Part shown: positions 17,077 to 25,299 of the stretch, piece after piece
Numbering within the stretch: position 1 is the first letter of the stretch
Layout: each line of letters starts with the position of its first letter
Origin: JADJYF01 sp965278995
GTDB taxonomy: Bacteria; Pseudomonadota; Gammaproteobacteria; Ga0077536
Assembly (NCBI GenBank): GCA_965278995.1
Contig: OZ257136.1
Coordinates: 3,162,001 to 3,226,000, forward strand
DNA length: 64,000 nt
Reading direction: 5' to 3'
The notes under the pieces: model-generated
The model's input: only the letters and a program-made list of their open reading frames with translations
Database searches by the model: none
What the model was told of the DNA's origin: nothing
Position numbers and translations under genes: made by a program

Positions 17077-18606
17077 ATGCCCGCGAAGACACTGACTATG
17101 CGCAATATCAAAGAACTGTTCCGCTTGAAGTACGAGGCCGGGCTCTCCCATGCCCAGATCGCCGGCGCCCTATCCATCTCCAAAGGCGTGGTGGCCAAGT
17201 ATGTCCGCTTGATGCAGGTCGCCGGCCTCACGCCAACGGAAGTCGCCGCCCTAACCGAGAGCGCGCTGTGGGCACAACTCAAGCCACCCACGCCGGTCCC
17301 AGGCAAGCGGGTGTTGCCCGATTACGCCCTGACTCACATCGAGCTCAAGCGTAAGGGCGTCACGCTGCTGCTGTTGTGGGAGGAATACGCTGCCGCGCAC
17401 CGCGGTGAAACCATCTACCGCTACACCCAGTTCGTCGAGCGCTACCATCAGTACGCTGGCGCCCTCAAGCGCTCCATGCGCCAACTGCATCGCGCGGGCG
17501 AGAAGCTGTTCATCGACTACGCCGGCCCGACCCTGCCCTTTGGCAACGCTGGCGAGCGTGCGCAGATCTTCGTCGCCGTACTCGGTGCCTCGAACTACAC
17601 CTTCGCCTGCGCCACCGCCCGCCAGACCATGGCCGACTGGCTTGAGGCCCTGACCCGCGCATTGGCCTTCATCGACGGCGTGCCGAGCTTGATCGTGCCC
17701 GATAATGCGCGTGCCCTGATCGCCGATCCCGATCGCTATGAACCGCGCGCTTCAGCCACCGTGCTCGACTTCGCCGCGCATTACGCCACCGCCGTACTGC
17801 CCGCACGGCCCTATCGCCCGCAGGACAAAGCCAAGGCTGAAGTCGGCGTGCAGATTGTGGAACGTTGGATCCTCGCACGCTTGCGTAATCATCGTTTCGA
17901 CACGCTGGGCGAAGTCGATAGCGCCATCGTCGCGCTGCTCGACGACCTCAACGGCCGGCCGTTCAAACGCCTGCCGGGCTCACGCGCCAGCCAATACGCC
18001 GCTCTCGACCGGCCGGCCTTAAAGCCGCTGCCGGTGGCGCGCTACGAGCTGGCGCGCTATGCACGGGCGCGCGTCAACATCGATTATCACATCGTCCATG
18101 AACAGCACTACTACAGCGTGCCGCATAGTCTCGTGCACACCGAGGTCGAGCTGCGCGTGACACGCTCGGCTATCGAAGTACTGCAGCGTGGCCAGCGGGT
18201 CGCCGCCCACCTGCGCTCAGGCAAGCGCTATGGCTACACCACCGTGCCCGAGCATCTGCCCGCCGCTCATCGTGCCCACCTCGAGTGGTCGCCACAACGC
18301 CTGCTCCAATGGGCCGGCACCATCGGCCCGGCCTGCGCTGCACTGGTGCGCCAGATCCTCGAAACGCGCAAGCATCCGGAGCAGGGTTACCGCGCTTGCC
18401 TCGGTTTACTGCGCCTCGCCCGCGAGCACACGCCGGCCCGACTCGAAGCCGCCTGTACCCGTGCGCTCGCGCTCGGCGCACACACCTACAGCGCCGTGGC
18501 TTCCATCCTCAGGCGCAAGCTCGAAGCCCTGCCGTTACCACCGCCGAACAGCTGGACCGCACCTGAGCATGAACATCTGCGCGGCGCCGATTACTACACC
18601 CACTAA
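17077..18606 (+). CDS. istA: IS21-family transposase IstA
   Basis: A 509-aa transposase. The N-terminal HTH (LKYEAGLSHAQIAGALSIS, KGVVAKYV) is followed by an rve-type DDE domain with acidic residues in FIDYAGP, VPDNARAL and KAKAEVGVQ, then the C-terminal Mu-transposase-like domain. The open frame reaches back to a GTG at 17032, but GGAGGGGG at 17068-17075 just before the ATG at 17077 marks the likely start. It works with IstB, encoded 20 bp downstream. Confidence 0.95.
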   Translation: MPAKTLTMRNIKELFRLKYEAGLSHAQIAGALSISKGVVAKYVRLMQVAGLTPTEVAALTESALWAQLKPPTPVPGKRVLPDYALTHIELKRKGVTLLLLWEEYAAAHRGETIYRYTQFVERYHQYAGALKRSMRQLHRAGEKLFIDYAGPTLPFGNAGERAQIFVAVLGASNYTFACATARQTMADWLEALTRALAFIDGVPSLIVPDNARALIADPDRYEPRASATVLDFAAHYATAVLPARPYRPQDKAKAEVGVQIVERWILARLRNHRFDTLGEVDSAIVALLDDLNGRPFKRLPGSRASQYAALDRPALKPLPVARYELARYARARVNIDYHIVHEQHYYSVPHSLVHTEVELRVTRSAIEVLQRGQRVAAHLRSGKRYGYTTVPEHLPAAHRAHLEWSPQRLLQWAGTIGPACAALVRQILETRKHPEQGYRACLGLLRLAREHTPARLEAACTRALALGAHTYSAVASILRRKLEALPLPPPNSWTAPEHEHLRGADYYTH

Positions 18607-18626
18607 CCCTGACCAGGAGACGCCCG

Positions 18627-19388
18627 ATGATCGTTCAACAAACCCTCACGCAACTGCGCACGCTCAAGCTCGACGGCATGGCCAGCGCCTTCGAAGAGCA
18701 GCTCACCTTGCCGACCGCGCACAACCTCGTGTTCGAAGACCGCTTCGCTTTGTTGGTCGAGCGCGAGGCGGCGCACCGCGACAGCCAGCGCCTCAAGCGC
18801 CTGCTCGCGAATGCCAAACTGAAGTATGCCCAAGCCAATCTCGAGGACATCGACACCCGCGCCGGCCGTGGCCTCGATAGTCAGCTGCTGACCCGCCTGG
18901 CCCACGGCGAGTGGCTCAACCAGGCCCAGCCCGTCATCGTCAGCGGGCCGACCGGCGTCGGCAAGACCTTCCTCGCGTGTGCGCTCGCGCAGCGCGCTTG
19001 CCGACTCGGTAAATCCGCCTTCTATGCGCGCGTCCCGCGACTGCTCCAAGAGCTCCATATCGCACGCGGTGATGGCTCGCATAAACGACGTCTGGCCGTG
19101 CTCGCCCGCTTCGATGTGCTGGTGCTCGATGACTGGGGTCTGCACGCGCTCGATGCCGCCGGCCGTGAAGACCTCATGGAAATTATTGATGACCGCGCCG
19201 AGCGTCACGCCACGGTGATTGCCGCCCAGCTGCCGACAGAGCATTGGCATGGCTGGATCGCAGACGCGACGATTGCCGATGCGATCCTTGACCGACTCTT
19301 GCATCGCGCCCATCGACTCAACCTCAAAGGCGAGTCGTTACGCCGGCGACACCAAGCGCCGGTGGCCGCTACCGAGCACGCATCGTGA
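18627..19388 (+). CDS. istB: IS21-family helper ATPase IstB
   Basis: A 253-aa AAA+ ATPase with Walker A GPTGVGKT and Walker B VLVLDDWG, of DnaC-like type. AGGAG lies 10 bp before the ATG. IstB polymerises on target DNA and stimulates IstA. Length and motifs are normal for the family. Confidence 0.95.
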   Translation: MIVQQTLTQLRTLKLDGMASAFEEQLTLPTAHNLVFEDRFALLVEREAAHRDSQRLKRLLANAKLKYAQANLEDIDTRAGRGLDSQLLTRLAHGEWLNQAQPVIVSGPTGVGKTFLACALAQRACRLGKSAFYARVPRLLQELHIARGDGSHKRRLAVLARFDVLVLDDWGLHALDAAGREDLMEIIDDRAERHATVIAAQLPTEHWHGWIADATIADAILDRLLHRAHRLNLKGESLRRRHQAPVAATEHAS

Positions 19389-19486
19389 CCGACTGAGTTA
19401 TATTATCAACCACGCACTTCACCACGCGTACCGCTGGTCACGTTCCGCCGAAACAGCCGGTCACGTTCGCCGAAATCCGCACTTAC

Positions 19487-20878
19487 CCGCTGAATGCGTT
19501 ACCAGACGGCATCGGGGCAGCGGTGCACGAGTATCAGTCTTACGGACAGCAACCTATGGCACTCGTGGCTTCGTCGGCCTTGGCCGTAGTGTCGCTGGCC
19601 GCACAAGGTCTCGCCGATGTGGCTCGCGACGATCACCTCACGGGGCCGCTATCGTTGAACTTCCTGATGGTCGCCCAGAGCGGCGAACGCAAGACAGCTG
19701 CGGACAAGACAATAGGCCAGGTCCTCGGCGAATGGGAACGCGAGCGCGCCGACGTCCTGCGACAGGACATCAAACAAAGTCGCGCGTCATTCGAAGCCTG
19801 GTCGACCGAGCAGGAGGGACTCAAAGCGGCGCTCAAAGCAACTTTCCACAGGAAGCCTCAGGAGGCCGAAAAACTGCGCGCCGAACTTGCCGCCCATGCA
19901 CTGCAGAAACCACCGGAAGTTATCGCTCCCAGGCTCCGCTACGAGGACGTGAACCCGCAGTCGCTGGCGTTTCTCTTAGCCACCGGATATCCCTCAGCGG
20001 CCCTGTGGAGCGACGAAGGCGGCATGGTCACCGGCAGTCTCGGCATGGGAAAGGACTCGTTGGTGGGCTTCCTGGCCGCGCTCAATCGGCTGTGGGACGG
20101 CGGCGCCATTCGTCATGACCGCAAGCAGGCGCAGTCCGTCCATCTCGAAGGCCGACGCTTGACCGTCAGTCTCATGGTCCAGCCCGCAGTGCTGGGAGAA
20201 TTATTCGAACGCAGCGGTGGACTGACCCGTGGCAGCGGCTTTCTCGCGCGATACCTGGTCGCAGCGCCAAGTTCGACGATGGGTACGCGGTTCTATCAGC
20301 CACCGCCCCGTGGGATGCCAGCGCTTGCTGAGTTCCATCGAAGGGTTCGGGCACTGTTGGATTCGAGCTTGCCCGTGGACTTCCTTGGCCGTCTCGCCCC
20401 GCCCATGTTACGCATGTCCCCGGACGCTTTCGCACAGTGGCGTAAGTATCACGATGAAATTGAATGCGAGCTACGACCGCTAGGCGAATTTTCGAGCGTC
20501 CGCGACTTTGCCGCCAAGAGCGCCGAGAACGCCGCGCGTATCGCCGGATGTCTGCACTTGTTCGAAGGTATTCAGGGAGCAATCCAACCGCGAACAATGG
20601 ACCAGGGAACTCGTCTGGCCCGCTGGTATTTGCACGAGGCACTGCGCGTACTAAATGCCTTGGATGAACCGCAGGCGTCGAGCGACGCGCGCCTGCTCGA
20701 CGCCTGGCTGGCGAAGGTCGGCAATGTTTCGACTCGCGACGTCCTGCGAAACGGACCGAATCCGCTGCGCGACAAACATCGCCGTAATGCAGCAATCGAA
20801 ATTCTCGTCGAACACGGCCGGCTGCGCCTCTGTCGCGACGGAAAATCAGAGCGGATTCTGCGCAATCCTGCTTTGTGA
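19487..20878 (+). pseudogene. DUF3987 gene, 3' part
   Basis: The last 463 codons of the interrupted gene, beginning PLNALPDGIGAAVHEYQSYG. DUF3987 proteins are island- and phage-borne, helicase/primase-like; here a possible Walker-like VAQSGERKTAADK and the conserved GYPSAALWSDEGGM are visible. A GTG at 19523 could restart translation, giving a 451-aa product that lacks the first 81 residues. In the intact form the protein would follow the zinc-finger gene and probably serve replication of the excised island. Confidence 0.82.
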
Positions 20879-20923
20879 ACACTTGCGACAGCACACGGAA
20901 CCCGCAATGGAAGTGTCGCAGGC

Positions 20924-20945
20924 GTCGCAACTGTCGCTGTCGCAA
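20924..20945 (-). repeat. 22-bp inverted repeat flanking the DUF3987 gene, right arm
   Basis: Exact inverse complement of 16774-16795, located 45 bp after the DUF3987 stop. Further single GCGACAG-type units occur at about 20882-20890 and 20914-20920. The gap 20879-21258 otherwise shows no gene. Confidence 0.7.
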
Positions 20946-21258
20946 TATTCAAGTTTCGCGATATTGGAATTTCAAGCTACTAAGGAGGCAAGGTAAATCG
21001 AGGCCTTAACTATCACAGCCGGTGTAGTGATCACCAATATCTTCCTGCGACCTTGTTTTTCTCGAGTGGCGCGGCCTTCTTTCAGCCTCAGATCCGAGAG
21101 ACAGCCACCGAGCCGGCTGGAGTGCCCGCAGGGTTGCCGGGCACGGCGCCGGCCCTACATCAAATGACGCCTACCTTGCTTTCGAAAACGTGAGTTGGCG
21201 CACGAGGAAATCGAACGCGAAACCGACGACGGATACAGGTCCGCATTGCCTTGGCCTG

Positions 21259-23061
21259 TTACGCGACGTCCGGGACTTGGTCGTACGCGAACATACAAGC
21301 GCTAAGGGCCTCGGTCGTGGGGTAAGGGATTTGTCGCCCGTCGAGGCGATCAATCTCAGCGATGAGGTGGAGATTCTTTCGTGGCCGAGAGCAGACAACG
21401 TACAGGAGTTTCTTGGCACTTTCCTCGCCATCAGGATCAGCGAAGTGCGGCACCATCCCCTCCAAAAGCGCGAAAGCTATAACGGTGTCGAACTCCGCAC
21501 CTTTCACGCCGTGAATCGTTGAGATGGTAATACCGGTTCGGCTGGCAAACACACGGCGGAACATCGCGAGCGCCGACACGCCTTGGACTCCCTCCCCCTC
21601 GAGCCGCGCAATCTGATTCCTCGAGCGAGAAAAGAACGCTTCGTATGCCTCCGAGAGCGTCAAGAAGTTGGCGAGGTCGACGCCGACGGCGAGGCAAAAA
21701 TCGGCGAAAAATAGCCGCAAGAACTCAAGTCCGTCGTCGTGATCGATCTGAATTGTGTTAAATCGGCGTAGCAATTCCTGCCGCGACAGGCCGCTAACCG
21801 GCACGTTGGCATGTCGAAGCTCGGACAGGACTTCGCCGGCCCAACGTGTCCGACGTACGTACATCTGCGGCGACGGCTCTGTGAGGGCGAGGCGAGCGAC
21901 CTTGAACCAGAAGTTATTCTGGTCTCGCGCGAACGGAGCCATCCCAGGGCCATCGAAGCTGTACTCCGGCAAAGCGCTCATCAAGCGACGCGTCATCGCG
22001 GCAAGCTGAATCCAGCGTGGCCCGACGACACAAATCTCATGCGCTGGGATGGCAAGATGTTCACAGCTAAATCGGATCAGCCGGACGATCTCCTCGTCGA
22101 CCCGCCGAAAAGATGTTTCTTCGTCGAACGAGACGAGACTCGCATAGTCCCTATTCTTGCCCTCTGCAACGATTTCGGCCGACACCACGCCATAGGTTGA
22201 GAAATAGCCGACGATCCGGCTGGACGAACGGTAGTTTATCGACAGGCTCTTCTCCGCTAGGTCGAGGCCGCAGAGTTTGGCAAACTCTCTACAACTCATC
22301 GCGTAGCCACCCAAAGAACCGTAAATGGCTTGGTTAGGATCACCCACTACGAACGTCTGCGAACGCCCGCCGCCGGCTCGGAGAATAGCTGCCAGTATGG
22401 AGTACTGGATTTCCTTCGTGTCCTGAAATTCATCAACTAGGACGAACTTGAAAATCGAACTCAGCAGAATCGAGATGGACGGCTCGTTAACAATCAAGTC
22501 TTGGGCGTATCGTAGGATCATCTCAAAGTCGACAAGTCCCTCCCCCTCAAGCTCAAGCCAATAATCTTCCAACACGGCTATGATTTGGGCGCGGCGCGCG
22601 GGGTTTGGCGCCTCTAACTCGCAGCCCTGCGACGTAAAGTAGTAGTTGCAATCGAATGGGCGAATACGCGGTCTGCGGCCTTGACACAGTTCGCCAAGCC
22701 TTCGATCGGTGTCATGCTGGTCGATAACGCGAAAACCGAACTTCAGCCTGTCGTGGTAGAGCGAGTAGGGCCGCAGAATCCAATCCAGGCAGAAGGAATG
22801 GATCGTTCCGATCCAAAGGCGTTCGGTATCAACGCCGAGCCGTTCGATCCGCTCCTGAATCTCCTCGGCCGCGCGATGTGTGTAGGTGATGGCAACTACC
22901 CAATGGCGATCCGATTCTAGGCGAGATAATTCCAGTGCGATCTTGTAGGTCAGCGCGCGGGTCTTTCCGCTACCGGGGCAGGCGACAAGGAAGACGCTTC
23001 CGTCGTGCGTGATCGCATCCACCTGTTCGTCGTTGAGGTCCCTATTCTCCCAAACGAACAT
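21259..23061 (-). CDS. gajB: GajB-like UvrD/Rep superfamily 1 helicase (Gabija-like)
   Basis: About 600 aa with all main SF1 helicase motifs: Walker A ACPGSGKT (residues 27-34), motif II VLVDEFQDT, motif III VGDPNQAIYG, motif V STIHGVKGAEFD and motif VI LYVVCSRPRKN. The open frame reaches back to 23172, but the sequence resembling the family starts MFVWENRDLNDEQ at 23061. That start overlaps the end of gajA by 20 bp. In Gabija GajB senses or processes DNA ends and works with the GajA nuclease. It is longer than the Bacillus GajB (about 490 aa from memory), so this is a Gabija-like variant and not a type member. Confidence 0.85.
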   Translation of the reverse strand: MFVWENRDLNDEQVDAITHDGSVFLVACPGSGKTRALTYKIALELSRLESDRHWVVAITYTHRAAEEIQERIERLGVDTERLWIGTIHSFCLDWILRPYSLYHDRLKFGFRVIDQHDTDRRLGELCQGRRPRIRPFDCNYYFTSQGCELEAPNPARRAQIIAVLEDYWLELEGEGLVDFEMILRYAQDLIVNEPSISILLSSIFKFVLVDEFQDTKEIQYSILAAILRAGGGRSQTFVVGDPNQAIYGSLGGYAMSCREFAKLCGLDLAEKSLSINYRSSSRIVGYFSTYGVVSAEIVAEGKNRDYASLVSFDEETSFRRVDEEIVRLIRFSCEHLAIPAHEICVVGPRWIQLAAMTRRLMSALPEYSFDGPGMAPFARDQNNFWFKVARLALTEPSPQMYVRRTRWAGEVLSELRHANVPVSGLSRQELLRRFNTIQIDHDDGLEFLRLFFADFCLAVGVDLANFLTLSEAYEAFFSRSRNQIARLEGEGVQGVSALAMFRRVFASRTGITISTIHGVKGAEFDTVIAFALLEGMVPHFADPDGEESAKKLLYVVCSRPRKNLHLIAEIDRLDGRQIPYPTTEALSACMFAYDQVPDVA

Positions 23062-25189
23062 ACCCCAGAACCTCAATGATAACGTCGCCAGGAACTGCGG
23101 GCACCAGGACGGCCAAAAGCCCAGTCGTGTCGATTTCATCCTGCAGGTACCGGGCGGCGTGCGAGCGAACATTAGCCGCAGTGTTCGCCGGCAACACCGG
23201 CGGAGTGTCGCGCGTTTTTAGCCGATAGTCGATCATGTGCGCGATGACTGACCGGCTTAACGGCTGCTGCGTGACGAAGATCGCCTCCAAAAGATAGGGC
23301 GGAATGTGCGAATGGGCGGTGACCCGCTTTGCGAGCTCAATCGCCAACCAGCCCTTGCCCGTGTTGTCTGCCATTGTGAGGATGCGCCGGCCGAACCGAG
23401 CCGGATCATTCGATCGCAAATCGTCAGTCGCATCCTGGATCGTGCCTGGGTCCACGTAGACTACGCCAAGACTTTCCACGACCGTTTCAGCATTGCCGCT
23501 ACGGATGAATTCTACTTCGAACGTACATGGCGCAAAATGAATCGATAGCCACGCGTTGCCACCCCTGAAGGCGTTCAACCTTGCTTGGCGGGCCAAGCCA
23601 GCCGCCGCCGAGCCACGAGCCTTCGCCTTCTGTTTGGCGATCGGTTCAGGATCCGCGGCGTTGGGCACGGTGTCGAAGAAGCACGTATCCAGATCGGTGA
23701 CGATCGCGCAGCGTTTGCGCACACGATCGTCGTGGAACAGCACGGCGACATTCTCAAAACCAGTGCTGCGGACATTAATGAGGCTGATCCCCAGTTCGTC
23801 GAGACTGATACCTAGGACCTCCTTTACCAGCGCTGGGACTAGTATTTCTTCCGCGTCTCCCTCAACCAGGATGACGCTTTTGGCAAAGAGGAGGTTGCTG
23901 CGCACGGCGTCGAGGTAACGTTGAATACCTTGGACCTGCGCGGCATTAAGACCGACGGAAGGCTGGTAGATCTCGCATCGGGCTCCGTTACGGCTGAGAA
24001 TATTCACATGCTCGACGTTGCTCACCTCCGAAATGTGCGTTGAGTGGGTCGAGTAGATCACCTGCGTGTCGGTGTAGCTGAGTCGGTCAAAGAGCGTTTT
24101 CTGAATATGGGTATGAATATGCGCTTCCGGTTCCTCAATTATCAAAAAATTGGCGCAGGCTAGCTTGGCTTTCTGATATTTGAATTCCAGCAGCCGAAGC
24201 GTGAGATAGATTAGGTTGGCGCCACCCAAGCTTAGCTCGTCGATCGTGCCCTCGTAGTTGTCCTCACTCTCTCCGACGAATAGTCTCAAAGATTGGAATA
24301 GTCGTTCGGCCTCGGCAGGGACTGCGGATCTGACTGCCAAATTCGCCGGGGAATAGGTTTCGCCGGCGGCGTCGCGGATCGTTTGGCGGATGTCCGCTCT
24401 TATCTCCCCGACGTCGGATAGACCCTCAATCGCGTCGTTGAGATCATTCACCTTCGCAGTGATCGGTTCCAGCTCTGCGGCGTCGATCTCCCCGCTCTTG
24501 CTCCGCAGCAGGGTTAGCAGTGGATTGGTCCGTTGCCCCCGAAACTCTCTGACGACGTCGCGCAAGGCTTGAACGAAAGTGAAACAGATCTCTTTCGTCA
24601 CCGACAGGACGCGCGGGATCGGCCCTCCTATGTCCGGTGAATTGAGCACGGCGGGAAATCGGACGGCGTCAAAATCTCCCACTAAGGCCTTGTATACCTC
24701 GGGGTCCGTGAAATTGGCACTGCTCTTACCCGTAATCACCGTCTCGTAGTCATCGGTAGTCAGTCCGTCCAGAATTTCAGCAAGGCTAGCTTCGTCGCCG
24801 GCCTCAAGCGCACCGAGTCTAACGCGCACAACAGCATTCGGACGGAAGATGAGGTTGTATGTCGCTCGCCCGACAGCACCGTCCTCAGCGACGCCGGTCC
24901 CATGAAGAAACAGCGCCTGAATCGCTTCATCTTGGGAGACTTCGCTGAATTCAATACTGATGATGATCCAATGGCCACGCCAATTTTTGAGACCGCGGTG
25001 AAAGTCGCTTTCGTCGAGACGATAGGTCCACGGCAATTGATCCGCGTCTAGCAGCAGCCGGATGGCCCGAAACAAGTTCGTCTTTCCCGACCCGTTTTCG
25101 CCGATGATTGTGTTAACGCCCTTCTTAAAAACCGCGTCGGCCCGCTCGAAGTTCCGGTAGTTGACGAGCTGGACGCGTGATATGTGCAT
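23042..25189 (-). CDS. gajA: GajA-like OLD-family ATP-dependent nuclease (Gabija-like)
   Basis: A 715-aa protein with an ABC-type ATPase split around a long insert: Walker A GENGSGKT (30-37), signature LSLGGANL (319-326), Walker B FLIIEEPEAHIH (348-359) and an H-loop STHS (380-383). A Toprim domain follows, with E443 in VEGDAE and D499/D501 in TDLD. GajA nicks DNA when nucleotides fall and is the nuclease of Gabija. The helicase gene overlaps its end by 20 bp, so they are coupled. The Bacillus protein is nearer 580 aa, so the C-terminal part after 560 is longer. An unrelated OLD/UvrD pairing cannot be excluded. Confidence 0.85.
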   Translation of the reverse strand: MHISRVQLVNYRNFERADAVFKKGVNTIIGENGSGKTNLFRAIRLLLDADQLPWTYRLDESDFHRGLKNWRGHWIIISIEFSEVSQDEAIQALFLHGTGVAEDGAVGRATYNLIFRPNAVVRVRLGALEAGDEASLAEILDGLTTDDYETVITGKSSANFTDPEVYKALVGDFDAVRFPAVLNSPDIGGPIPRVLSVTKEICFTFVQALRDVVREFRGQRTNPLLTLLRSKSGEIDAAELEPITAKVNDLNDAIEGLSDVGEIRADIRQTIRDAAGETYSPANLAVRSAVPAEAERLFQSLRLFVGESEDNYEGTIDELSLGGANLIYLTLRLLEFKYQKAKLACANFLIIEEPEAHIHTHIQKTLFDRLSYTDTQVIYSTHSTHISEVSNVEHVNILSRNGARCEIYQPSVGLNAAQVQGIQRYLDAVRSNLLFAKSVILVEGDAEEILVPALVKEVLGISLDELGISLINVRSTGFENVAVLFHDDRVRKRCAIVTDLDTCFFDTVPNAADPEPIAKQKAKARGSAAAGLARQARLNAFRGGNAWLSIHFAPCTFEVEFIRSGNAETVVESLGVVYVDPGTIQDATDDLRSNDPARFGRRILTMADNTGKGWLAIELAKRVTAHSHIPPYLLEAIFVTQQPLSRSVIAHMIDYRLKTRDTPPVLPANTAANVRSHAARYLQDEIDTTGLLAVLVPAVPGDVIIEVLGYVRLGE

Positions 25190-25299
25190 ATTTTCGGCCT
25201 TTTGCTTATTCGTCCGAACTCAGCACCCTAGGACTGAGGTACTTCGAATATACAACGCTGACCAACACTTAGGCTAAATTCGCTTTTGATGTCCTGAGC

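Larger units (their letters stand above)
16869..19481 (+). mobile_element. Complete IS21-family insertion sequence, 2613 bp
   Basis: The ends are TGCGTATTTCGG on the left and its near inverse CCGAAATCCGCA on the right, flanked by a 5-bp direct repeat CTTAC (16864-16868 and 19482-19486). Inside each end the unit ATTTCGG...GAACGTGACCG is repeated (at least four times on the left, twice on the right), as is normal for IS21-family multiple binding sites. The element carries istA and istB and interrupts the DUF3987 gene. Both genes look intact, so it may be mobile. Confidence 0.93.

Noticed and set aside
20172..20945. 257-codon leftward open frame opposite the DUF3987 part
   Set aside because: Arginine-rich antisense reading without family features.
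23042..25189. PARIS (AriA/AriB) instead of Gabija
   Set aside because: The partner is a UvrD-type helicase and the nuclease has its own Toprim domain, which fits Gabija-like and not PARIS.
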